A stretch of 12,610 nucleotides of DNA. It comes from Daldinia sp. FL1419. Lineage: Eukaryota; Ascomycota; Sordariomycetes; Xylariales; Hypoxylaceae. The stretch's first letter is position 1. Each line of letters opens with the position of its first letter. Shown here one piece after another: positions 1 through 8,989 of the stretch. The notes beneath the pieces were generated by a model. It was not told the DNA's origin, made no database searches, and was given only the letters and a program-made list of their open reading frames with translations. The translations under genes and the position numbers were made by a program. The stretch lies in contig MU623732.1 in the NCBI GenBank assembly GCA_025201765.1, positions 1 to 12,610 of the forward strand, in the 5' to 3' direction.

Positions 1-1165
1 TATTTAAAATATTTATTATAATTATAATATAAAATTTTATATTTAAATATTATTTAAAAATATTTTATAAAATTATAATAATAATATTATTAAAACTTAA
101 AAAATCTAAAAAAAAAAAGCTTTCCAGGTATTTATAAATTAATATCCTTTTTAAGGATTATAAATAAAATAATTAAAAAAATTATAATAAATTATATTGT
201 TAAAATAATAGAATAATATTAATTATTTTTAGAAAATTAAATAAATAATAAATTAATTAAATTTATAAAAATAATTATTAAAATAATAATAAAGGTTATA
301 TATGCTGTATGGTACGTTAATATTATAATATGATTCCTATAATTAAATATTTTAGGCATTTTTAACAATATTATATCATAGAGGCTTGTATATATATTAT
401 ATTAAAAAGGATATTTAATATAAATAATGAATTAGGTTAATAATTTTATAGAAAAATAAGAAATATAATTAGTTTTTAATGATAAAAAAGGTAAAACCTA
501 TTTTTTTATTATAAATATTTTATAAAGTTTTTTATTATTATTTATTTTATTTATTATTTATATAATTACTTTATATAAAGAATTAAATTAAAAAGATATC
601 TTAATTATTAATTTTATAGATGATATAAATATGTTAATAGTAGGATATTCTATGGCTAAAAATTGTACTAAGTTAGAATAAGTATATAAAATATATTTGG
701 ATTGGATATAAAAATATAATATAATTTTTATAATATAAAAAAATAAATTTATATATTTTATAAAGATTTATTAAAGATTAATTATAAAAATAAAATTAAA
801 TAATATAATTATTAAATTTAAGGAAAGTATTAAATTCCTTAAAATATAATTAAATAAGAAAGTTAAATAGAATAAATATTTAAAAATAATTAAAATAAAG
901 ATGGAAAAGTCATGATACATCTTTTTTTAAATTAATAATATTAATATAGGGTTATAATATGGCTTATATAAAAAATATTTATATAAAAATAATATAAAAT
1001 GTAATAATATATGAAATAATAGTATGATATATTTTAAACTAAAATTATAAAATAAAAGATATTATTAAAAAATTAAATATCATTTAATTAATTTATTTAT
1101 CCAGGATGAAGTCCGGTGTATTATACTGAAACTCTTCCAATAAATTATTATGGGAAATTAATAAG
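1..1165 (+). pseudogene. RIP-degraded Tad1-like LINE ORF2, reverse transcriptase (copy 1, cut at window start)
   Basis: This is a relic of a non-LTR retrotransposon reverse transcriptase, the enzyme that copies element RNA at the nicked target. One frame can be followed from about 127 to 935 despite many stops. It shows, in order: a YRPISLL-like region read as IYKLISFL (130-153), an LPENQ-like LFLEN+stop (226-240), motif A read as FNN where the family has FDN (361-369), and NILxSFLLLFILF where the family has GIPQGSPLSPILF (514-552). Next come the intact catalytic FIDDINML (613-636), LDW (697-705), SIKFL (826-840) and KMEKS (898-912). A one-base frame change follows. The thumb then continues as YEIIVxY, matching YGxxVWY (1010-1030), KLNII (1070-1084) and SGVLY near 1115-1135. 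Stops lie where Gln or Trp is expected, as RIP produces. The RNase H part is missing: the frame runs straight into tandem repeats. The family assignment to the fungal Tad1/I-like group is by recalled motif pattern only. Confidence 0.88.
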
Positions 1166-1168
1166 AAA

Positions 1169-1261
1169 TTGATAAATAATTAATAAATAATTAATAATAA
1201 TTAATAAAAGTTGATAAAAGCTGATAAAAGTTGATAAAGTGGTTGATAAGTTAATAAGGGG
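1169..1261. repeat. Short tandem array of about 10-bp TTGATAAAAG-like units
   Basis: Nine head-to-tail units of 8 to 12 bases follow each other. They begin TTGATAAATAA, TTAATAAATAA, TTAATAATAA, continue as TTAATAAAAG, TTGATAAAAG, CTGATAAAAG and end with shorter or longer variants. Units differ mainly by G/A and C/T exchanges, so RIP probably also acted here. The array begins exactly where the reverse-transcriptase frame is lost and lies just upstream of the longer satellite-like array. It is strongly G-biased over C on the + strand. Confidence 0.85.
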
Positions 1262-1329
1262 TAAAAAAAATATATTAAAAATTTAAAGTTTAAGAAAATA
1301 TTTATAATTGGGTGCATTTTTTTCATTAG

Positions 1330-2905
1330 TAAGAATTTAAGTTGATTAAATAGGAAATAATTTATTTATATTGAATTTAAACTTTAATAACTCTTGTAAG
1401 ATATGCCTTAACCCTATACTTTTATTGTACAAAATTCTTTGGTTTTAAAAATTGATGGTTTTATTCTTGAGAACGTGAGTTGATCAAATAGGAAAATAAT
1501 TTTTAAAAATTTATTTATATTAAATAAGAAGTTTATTTATATTAAATAGAAATTTTAATTAAATAAGAGCTTTTATAAGATATATTCTACAATTTTATTG
1601 TATAAATTTCTATTAAAAACTGATAATTTTATATTTAAAAATTTAAATTAATTAAATTAAAATTAATATTTAAAGGTTTATACATTAAATATGAGCTTTA
1701 ATTAAATAGGAATTTAAATTGAACAAAAGTTCTTGCAATTTTATTGTATAAATCTCTATAGAAAAATTAATAATTTTATATTTGGGAATTTAAATTAATC
1801 AAATAAAAAATCAACATTTAAGGGCTTATATATTAAATATAAATTTTAATTAAATAAGAACTTTTGTAGGACATGCCTTAACCCTACACTTTTATTGTAC
1901 GAAATTCTATGGTTTTAAAAATTAACAATTCTATCCTTAAGAACTTGAACTAATCAAATAAGAAAATAACTTTTAAAGGCTTATATATTAAACATAAGTT
2001 TTAATTAAATAAGAATTTAAATTAAATAAGAACTCCTACAGTTTTATCGTACAAATCTCTATAGAAAATTAACGATTCTATATTTGAAAACTTAAACTAA
2101 TCAAATAAAAATAATATTTAAAAACCTATATATTAAATATAAACTCTAATTAAACAAAAATTCTAATTAAATAAAAGCTCTAATTAAATAGAAATTTCTG
2201 CAATTTTATAATACAAATTTTTATAAAAAATTAATAATTTTATATTTAAAAATTTAAATTGATCAAACAGAAAACAACTTCTGGAGGTTTATTTATATTG
2301 AATAGGAGCTCTAATAGCTCCTGCAGGATATGCCCTGCAATTTTATTATACAAATCTCTATCAAAAAACTAATGATTCTATACTTAAGAACTTAAATTAA
2401 TCAAATAAGAAAACAACTTTTAGAAATTTATTTATATTAAATATAAACTTTAATTGAACAAAAACTCCTATAAAACATACCCTGCAGTTTTATTATACAA
2501 ATCTCTATCAAAAACTAACAATTCTATTTTTAAAAACTTAAACTAATCAAATAAGAAAATAATTTCCAAAGGCCTATTTATGTTAAATATAAATTTTAAT
2601 TAAATAAGAACTTTAATAATTCTTGCAGGATATGCCTTAACTTTATACTTTTATTGTACAAAACTCTATAAAAAACTAATAATTCTATGTATAAGAACTT
2701 AAACTAATCAGACAAGAAAACAACTCTTAAAAACTTATTTACATATTAAAAAGCCTATAAAAGGGTTAAATTAACAAATTTCGTCCTGGCCTTATCACCC
2801 CAACTCATTACTATAAAAAAAATAATAATTTTATATTTAAGAATATAAATTAATCAAATAAGAAAATAATTATTAAAGGTTTATTTATATTTTAAAAAGT
2901 TTATA
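1330..2905. repeat. Satellite-like tandem array, eleven diverged units of about 151 bp
   Basis: The core ATTAATCAAATAAGAAAATAA (with variants) recurs at about 1341, 1479, 1647, 1794, 1949, 2096, 2258, 2396, 2542, 2703 and 2849. Spacings are 138, 168, 147, 155, 147, 162, 138, 146, 161 and 146 bases. Each unit then has a TTTATTTATATTAAATATAA-like stretch, one or more TTTAATTAAATAAG blocks, often a Gly/Cys-rich-looking GCAGGATATGCC block, then TTTTATTGTACAAATCTCTAT and an AATTCTATATTTAAGAACTT block. Length variation comes from extra or missing AATTAAATAAG blocks. Most differences are transitions. The first units are G-rich and the later ones C-rich on the + strand. No frame stays open across units and spacings are not multiples of three, so this is unlikely to be a coding repeat. 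No known satellite was recognised. Confidence 0.85.
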
Positions 2906-3060
2906 AAAACTTTAGAAGGGTTGGCTCTAACTATGGAAACTAATAAGATCTTATAGCTTCAATTACGTAATTACACTACAGCCCTCTGTAATCCCCCCCC
3001 CTTAAAAAAAACAAAAAAAAAACAAAAAAAAACCTTATGTAATTAAGGTGACTCAATTAT
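2906..3060. other. GC islet with C9 run and interrupted poly-A tract
   Basis: This is one of the few stretches that kept G and C. It contains GGTTGGCTCTAAC (about 2932), the palindrome AATTACGTAATT at 2961-2972, and a run of nine C at 2993-3001. After two T come A8-C-A10-C-A9-CC (3004-3034), then a small inverted repeat CCTTA/TAAGG at 3033-3048. A run of C with an A tract could mark an insertion end or a retrotransposon junction, but no matching ends or target duplications could be shown. No gene is seen. Confidence 0.5.
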
Positions 3061-3545
3061 AAAAATAATTTAAAAAGAAATTTAATTAAAAACATAAGAA
3101 TAATTTTAAAAAATTAGTAATATATAAAAAATAATGGAAATATTATAATTAAAAATAAAATTAAGTTATTCTTTAAGATATTTTTATTTAAATATAATAA
3201 TAATGATGGTTGAATTTTGTATGAATAATGGAGGTTTTAATTTTAAAATTTAAGAAGTAAGATAGAAAATTTAAAAATAAATAAAATTTTAAAAATTTAA
3301 AAAATAGTAGGATTTTTCTGTTATTATTTAAGCATTAAATATATATATTATTAAAATTAAAATTAATTAAAATATTAAATAAAAAAAACATTAATATTTT
3401 AAAAAAGTCCTTTTAAATTATTAAATAAAAAAATAAAAATAATATAAAAAAAATATTATTATATTAATAATTTAATTACTATCATTTAATATAAAAATTA
3501 ATAATTAATATTTCAATTTATAAAAACTTAAAATATTGGTATTAA
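3061..3545. other. AT-rich stretch, no gene supported
   Basis: There is no supported gene, RNA or repeat border here. The frame that leads into the Cys/His motif at 3546 can be read back for perhaps 20-30 codons (SIYKNLKYWY just before it). The LINE copy starting at 3546 may therefore extend somewhat further upstream than its partner at 5500, where the matching stretch cannot be aligned. The rest is A/T runs with stops in every frame. Confidence 0.5.
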
Positions 3546-3740
3546 TGCAGATATGGTGAAAGGGAAATAACACGGCATATAATTTTTAAATATCCTAAAT
3601 ACATTCTGATATAAGCTTGTTTCAAATGGAATTTAACCCTAAAAGTTTTTTTAATTAATGTAGATTATAAAAGAGTATTGTCCAATTTTGATAAAATTTT
3701 GTTAATAATCTATTAGTTCTTTAAATAAGTTTAATTATTT
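3546..3740 (+). pseudogene. C-terminal remnant of LINE ORF2 with Cys/His motif
   Basis: The frame from 3546 reads CRYGEREITRHIIFKYPKY. The Tad/I-type LINE C-terminus usually has C-x-C-G, then E-T-x-x-H, then C-P-x-Y, thought to help bind RNA or DNA. Here the first Cys (3546) and the His (3576) remain. The second and third Cys positions are both Tyr (TGT to TAT, a G-to-A change). The frame continues with NLTLKVFLIN and LSNFDKILLIIY, with stops (TAA, TAG) where Gln or Trp fits, and fades out near 3740-3775. The same frame in copy B (from 5500) has lost every one of these Cys and His codons. The role is known from the family; the residues are seen in the sequence. Confidence 0.7.
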
Positions 3741-4477
3741 ATATATAAAATAATATTATATTTTGTTTAGTGTAAATATTTTTAAAAATTTTAAGTTAAA
3801 TAGGAAAAACTTATAATTAAATAAAAGGATATAAATAATAATATATTAATAGGATCCTTTAGGAAAATTACGTTTATCTAGGATTAATTTGCGCTTATTC
3901 TAAATTATATTTATTGAAATTGCCTTTTTCCGCGTTTGCCTTCTTATTTTTTTTCTCGTTTTTTTTAATTATATATATTAGGGAATTTTAAGTAAAGGCG
4001 AACACATTTTTGAAAAAAGGGTTGTACTTATTAGGGTTTAAGTTTAAGTATATTGGGAAATTATTGAAGATTTATAACAAATTATTATTAAAAAATAACA
4101 GAACATTTAATATTAATTAAACTTTTTAAATAAAAAATTATTATAATAATAATATATAAAGATAATATAGATTATTAAAAATAAAGTAATATATATATAT
4201 TTTTTTTTAATATTAATTTTTTTATAAATTTTATATTACAATTAATAAATATTAATAAAATAAATATAAAGTAAAATCATATTGCGAAATAATTACAGTA
4301 TTAATGATATTGAAATAAATAATCTTCCTGAAATTATTAAAATATATAAGAATTATAGACCTAATAAATAAAGGATTAAATATAATAAAAATAATTATTA
4401 AATATTATTAATAATTTTTTTATAAATTTTTTAAAAATTTAAAAGTTTTAAAAGAATTGCAACAAAATCTTAATAAT

Positions 4478-4530
4478 TGACTTCCAAAACTGCGCCAGAA
4501 AGGCGTAGCCATGTTCTTTGTATAATTCCC
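4478..4530. other. GC islet inside copy A, bleached in copies B and C
   Basis: The stretch ACTGCGCCAGAAAGGCGTAG and its flanks keep both G and C. The aligned bases of copy B (about 6430-6485) and copy C (about 9750-9810) are almost pure A/T, with the differences being transitions. It gives the least mutated view of this part of the element. A coding meaning is unclear: one frame reads APERRSHVLC, reminiscent of a His/Cys motif, but it sits about 900 bases before the element end and was not taken as ORF2. Confidence 0.55.
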
Positions 4531-5382
4531 TATTTTTAATAAATAAATCATCTTTATAACATATAATTACACTGAAATTATAGTTTTAATATAATATAAT
4601 ATTAAAATAATGTATTAAATTTAAAACATTATAATAATTTTTAATAAAAAGATTAAAATATTTAAAAAAGGTTAATAATAAAATAATATTAAAGAAATAA
4701 TAAAATATTTATAAATATATAAATTTTTTTTTATTTAATATAATATATATATAAAAATAAAATAGGTTTTTTAAAATAATATTAAATTATAAATGTAATG
4801 GGTATAATAATATTATATTATAATATTGTAAAGTGTAAGTAAAATATATAAAAAAAATTAAAATTAATTAAAAAAGGCTACAAATTAACAATATTATTTT
4901 AAATTATTTTAAAAAACAAATATAATATTATAATATTAAAAAAAGGATTGTAAAAATAAAAATGGATAATAATTTTTTATAGAAATATAAAATTATTTAC
5001 ATATATTTATATTTTATATAAATTATATACATTTTAACTTTTTCTTAGAATAATTTTTTTATAATGTAATAACATTTTTATTAATTAATAAAAAGAAATA
5101 ATAAAATTATTTTTAAATTTCATTATTACCCTACATTTAAATTACCATTATTCCATTTTATATAATTAATATTATAATATATAAAAGGTTTTTTTATATT
5201 AAAATTTAATTATTTTTATTGGAAGGTAAATTTTAATAGGAATATAAGATGAAACTAAAGTTATAATAATGTAGTTTGTTTAAATAGGCAGTAGGTAGGT
5301 TTTTTCCGGAATATGGTTTTTATTTGGAATAAATATTAAAAGATGGATTAGATACCTATAATATATTTTAGGTAAATTGGGG

Positions 5383-5409
5383 TAATAATAAATAAATAAA
5401 TAAATAAAA
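5383..5409 (+). repeat. LINE 3' tail (TAAA)n, copy A
   Basis: TAATAATAAATAAATAAATA and further AAAT units follow the conserved AAATTGGGG. Simple tandem tails of this kind mark the 3' end of Tad-like LINEs. The inverted arms TACCT (5353-5357) and AGGTA (5370-5374) lie just upstream and recur in copy B. Confidence 0.85.
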
Positions 5410-5499
5410 TATTGGAATTATTATAGATATATATTAAAAAAATTAAAATTAAAAATCTTTTTATTTAATAAAAGAATTTTTAAAATAAATATTCTTAAA
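5410..5499. other. 90-bp spacer between LINE copies A and B
   Basis: AT-rich DNA between the tail of copy A and the first alignable base of copy B. No gene or clear repeat is seen. It may contain the pre-insertion target or a part of ORF2 too mutated to align with the bases upstream of copy A. Confidence 0.5.
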
Positions 5500-7366
5500 T
5501 ATAAATATAATAAAAAAAAATAATATAATATATAATTCTTAAATATCTTAAATATATTTTAATATAAACTTATTTTAAATAAAATTTAATTTTAAAAATT
5601 TTCTTAATTAATATAAATTATAAAAGAATATTATTCAACCTTAATAAAATCCTATTAATAACTTATTAATTTCTTAAATAAATTTAATTACCTATATATA
5701 AAATAATATTATAATTTATTTAATATAAACATTTTCAAAAATTTTATATTAAATAAAAAAAATTTATAATTAAATAAAAAAATATAAATAATAATATATT
5801 AATAAAATCCTTTAAAAAAACCATATTTACCTAAAATTATTCTACACCTATTCCAAATTATATTCATTAAAATTATTCCCTTTTATATTTGCTTTTTTAT
5901 CCTCTTTTTTATTTTTTTTTTTAATTATATATACCAAAAAGTTTTAAATAAAATAAATATATTTTTAAAAGGAAGGTTGTATTTATTAAAATTTAAATTT
6001 AAATATATTAAAAAATTATTAAAAATTTATAATAGATTATTATTAAGAAATAATAAAGTATTTGATATTAATTGAACCTTTTAAATAAAAAATTATTATA
6101 ACAATAATATATAAGAATAATATGGATTATTAAAGATAAAATAATATATATATATACCTTTTTTCAAAATTAATTCCCTTATAAATCTTATATTATAATT
6201 AATAATTATTAATAAAATAAATATAAAATGGAATTATATTACAGGATAATTATGGCATTAATAATATTAAAACAAATAATCCTCCTAGGATTGTTAAAAT
6301 GTATAAGAATTGTGGACCTAATGAGTAAGGGATTAAATATAATAAAAATAATTGTTAAATATTATTAATGATTTTTTAATAAACTTCTTAAGGACTTAAA
6401 AACTTTGGAAAAATTATTGTAAAATTTTAATAATTAATTTTTAAAATTATATTAAAAAGGTATAATTATATTTTTTATATAATTTTTTATTTTTAATAAG
6501 TAAATTATTTTTATAATATATAATTATATTAAGATTATAATTTTAGTATAATATAATATTAACATATTATATTAAATCTAAAATATTATAATAATTTTTA
6601 ATAAAAGGATTAAAATATTTAAAAAGGATTAATAATAGAATAAAATTAAAAAGATAATAAAATACCTATAAATATATAAGTTTTTTTTTATTTAATATAA
6701 TATATATATAAAAATAAAATAAATTTTTAAAAATAATATTGAATTATAAATATAACAAATATAATAATATTATAATATAATATTATAAAATATAAATAAG
6801 GTATATAAAAAAGATTAAAATTAATTAAGAAAGGTTACAAATTAATAATACTATTTTAAACTATTTTAAAAAATAAATATAATATTATAATATTAAAAAA
6901 AAAGTTGTAAAAGTAAAAATAAATGATGGCTTTTTATAAAAATATAAGGTTATTTATATATATTTATACTTTATATAAATTGTATATACCCCAACCTTCC
7001 TCTAAAATAATTTTTTTACAATATAATAATGTTTTTATTATTTATTAAAAAAAATAATAAAATTATTTTAAATTTTATTATTACTTTACATTTAAATTAC
7101 CACTATATTATTTTATAAAACTTAAATATTATAATATATAAAATGGTTTTTCTATATTAAAATTTAATTATTTTTATTAAGAAATAAATTTTAATAAAAA
7201 TATAAAATAAAGTTAAAATTATAGCAACATAATTTATTCGGATAAATGGTAAGTAGGTTTTCTTTGGAACACAGTTCCTACCCGGAACAAATACTAAAGG
7301 ATGGACCGGATACCTGTAATATATTTTAGGTAAATTGGGGTAATAATAAATAAATAAATAAATAAA
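5500..7366 (+). mobile_element. 3' part of a Tad1-like LINE (copy B)
   Basis: This is a direct copy of 3546-5409 with practically the same length (about 1.87 kb) and the same alignable left border. In its first 240 aligned bases (5521-5760) the + strand keeps about 15 C but only 1 G, whereas copy A keeps G there. The two therefore appear to have been mutated on opposite strands. The ORF2 C-terminal frame is present only as a ghost: the Cys and His codons seen in copy A are TAT, AAT and TAT. The last 120 bases (about 7240-7366) are the best preserved 3' end in the window and include GGAAC-ACA-GTTCC (7266-7278) and TACCT/AGGTA (7311-7315, 7328-7332). The tail directly abuts an antisense LINE fragment. 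Confidence 0.8.
7266..7332 (+). other. Potential stem-loops at LINE 3' end
   Basis: A perfect inverted repeat GGAAC-ACA-GTTCC spans 7266-7278. A second, TACCT-N12-AGGTA, spans 7311-7332, 9 bases before the tail. The second is kept in copy A; in copy C one arm reads TACTT, which would still allow a G-T wobble pair. In LINEs the reverse transcriptase often recognises a 3' RNA structure, so these may be such a signal; that role is inference. Confidence 0.4.
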
Positions 7367-7367
7367 T
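7341..7367 (+). repeat. LINE 3' tail (TAAA)n, copy B
   Basis: TAATAATAAATAAATAAATA plus further AAAT units follow AAATTGGGG. The tail runs into the 3'-side break of the antisense reverse-transcriptase fragment with no spacer. Confidence 0.85.
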
Positions 7368-8220
7368 TTATCTTTTTATATTATAAAAATCATATTATAT
7401 CTCTTTACCTAATATAAATATATTCTATACATCCATTCTAACCTAATATAATTTTTAACTATAAAATATCCTACTATCAACATATTTATATTATTTATAA
7501 AGTTAACAATTAAGATACCTTCCTAATCCAATTCTTTATATAAAATAATTATATAAATAATAAATAAAATAAATAATAATAAAGAATTTTATAAGATATT
7601 TATAATAAAAAAGTAAACTTTGGTTTATTTACTATCAAAAATTAATTATACCTTTTATTTTTCTATAAAATTATTATTCTAATTTATTACCCATATTAAA
7701 TATCCTTTTTAATATAATATATATATAAATCTTTATAAAATAATATTATTAAAAATACCTAAAGTATTTAATTATAAAAATAATATTATAACATTAATAT
7801 ATTAAATAACATATATAATTTTTATTATTATTTTAATAGTTATTTTTATAAATTTAATTAATATTATTCCACCATTATTATAATATAATTTATTATTATT
7901 TTTTTAATTATTTTTTTTATAATTCTTAAATGGGATATTAATTTATAAATGTTTAAAAGGTTCTTTTCTTTTTTAGATTTTCTAGGTTTTAGTAGTATTA
8001 TTATTATAATATTATAGAATATCTTTGGGTAATACTTAAGTATGAAGTTTTGTGTTGTAATTATGATAAGTACTTTGAATAGTAGTTTTCTGTACATCTT
8101 AAAAAACCCTATCGGTAGTAACTATTCCAAAAACTACTTCTACCTCTTCTGATTCTACTCCTTTAAACATTTTAAATTTATTTTCCCAAAATCTTTCCAA
8201 TTATATAGTAAAATTAAAAA
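7365..8220 (-). pseudogene. RIP-degraded Tad1-like LINE ORF2, reverse transcriptase (copy 2, antisense)
   Basis: Read on the - strand this matches bases 1-745 in inverted orientation (base 1 pairs with about 8081), nearly all differences being transitions, plus a gap of about 33 bases. The longest open stretch is 8097 to 7864 (77 codons). It reads KYYPKIFYN, LLKPRK and IYKLISHLRIIKKIIKKII, corresponding to the family's YHPxxFR, LRKPGK and YRPISLLxTLGKIIEKII. After a frame change come FNNII (motif A, Asp already Asn), YILYxKGYLIW, NILxNSLLLFILF for GIPQGSPLSPILF (from 7600 down), and FINNINML (7501-7478). Here both catalytic Asp of the FIDD box are Asn (GAT to AAT), so this copy cannot be active. 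Upstream, near 8215-8100, ESEEVEVVFGIVTTDR resembles the region just before the RT core. The 3' part is missing at the junction with copy B. Confidence 0.85.
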
Positions 8221-8760
8221 TATTAAATAAATTAATTACAAGATTTAAAAAAAATTTCTTCCCTAATATTATATTTTTTTTCTTCTTTATTTATAACCTA
8301 CAATTTTTTATTAAATTAATAATGTAATATTAAAAAGTTTTCTTGTTTAATAAATTATTAATTACATAATTTAATTCATTTTTTTATCTTTTATAAAATT
8401 TTATTATCTTTTAAATTTTTTATTAAAACTAATTTTTAACTCTTTTTTTTAATTTTATTTATAAATTTTTTTAATATTATTTAAACTTTATTGAAAAATT
8501 TTTAATATCTTTATATTTTTTAATTTATTTATTATTTATATATTCTTTTTATTTTTATATAAAATATTTTAATTTTATTATTTTATTATAATATTAATTA
8601 TGTTATAAATTGGGTATAATATAAGATTATAATTAAAATGATTTTTTTTAATTTTTTAATAAAGTATTTTATATATTCATCAAATTCTTTAAGGTTACTT
8701 ATTCTTTTTAATATATTTATATTTTATATTTCCATTTTTATAAACATTTTATTTAAGTGT
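8221..8760. other. AT-rich stretch, no gene supported
   Basis: No gene can be supported. By position it could hold the endonuclease part of the antisense LINE, since that domain lies upstream of the reverse transcriptase, but no endonuclease motif can be read. It is long A/T runs with scattered TTCTT and TTTTTT blocks. Confidence 0.45.
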
Positions 8761-8766
8761 TTCTAC

Positions 8767-8803
8767 ACCTAATCTTCTAGTTTAGGCTGGTTTTAGATTA
8801 GGT
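8767..8803. repeat. Inverted repeat ACCTAATCT / AGATTAGGT
   Basis: Perfect 9-base arms at 8767-8775 and 8795-8803 flank a 19-base loop that contains TTTAGGCTGG. It lies in a small GC islet and could be a relic of a terminal or internal inverted repeat of an unrecognised element. It is not followed by a T run and has no gene next to it, so a terminator is not supported. Confidence 0.45.
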
Positions 8804-8914
8804 TTGGGTTTAGTATAATAATATTAAAATATTAAATAATATAATGAAATTTTTTTTAATTAAAAAATTTTAATTTTGAAGATATTAGGGGAGATTTTTC
8901 GGTTTTTTGATTGT

Positions 8915-8939
8915 CTTTTTACAAAACCTTCGTAAAAAG
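8915..8939. repeat. Short inverted repeat CTTTTTAC / GTAAAAAG
   Basis: Perfect 8-base arms (8915-8922 and 8932-8939) surround a 9-base loop. In DNA this rich in A and T such a structure may arise by chance; the GC-bearing ends of the arms make it slightly more notable. Confidence 0.3.
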
Positions 8940-8989
8940 CCATATAATTTGATTCATTAAAAATCTAATATTATAATAAATATTGGAAA

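Larger units (their letters stand above)
3546..5409 (+). mobile_element. 3' part of a Tad1-like LINE (copy A)
   Basis: This 1.86-kb block is repeated at 5500-7366 and, from about its base 4030 on, at 9313-10677, always in the same direction. It starts within the Cys/His-rich C-terminus of ORF2 and continues through roughly 1.6 kb without recognisable coding. The end is AGGTAAATTGGGGTAATAA followed by an (AAAT)n tail at 5383-5409. A short tandem tail and 5'-shortened sister copies are typical of LINEs inserted by target-primed reverse transcription. Differences from copy B are nearly all C/T or G/A, often with G kept here where B has A. A GC islet at 4478-4530 survives only in this copy. No target site duplication could be defined. 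Confidence 0.8.

Noticed and set aside
1330..2905. CRISPR array
   Set aside because: Units of about 151 bp are similar throughout, without short exact repeats and unique spacers, and the genome type is eukaryotic.
1330..2905. Coding tandem repeat protein
   Set aside because: Unit spacings are not consistently multiples of three and every frame is stopped within each unit.
4490..4530. Second ORF2 Cys/His motif (APERRSHVLC) in copy A
   Set aside because: A better matching C-x-C-G...H...C-P pattern already lies at 3546-3602; this one lacks the paired Cys and is far from a recognisable frame.
8107..8200. + strand reading TLSVVTIPKTTSTSSDSTPL as a Ser/Thr-rich protein piece
   Set aside because: The opposite strand of the same bases continues the antisense LINE reverse transcriptase (ESEEVEVVFGIV), so the + reading is considered a shadow.
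8775..8812. Telomere-like TTTAGG / TTAGGTTTGGG words
   Set aside because: No tandem array of TTAGGG-type units; the words are part of one inverted repeat.
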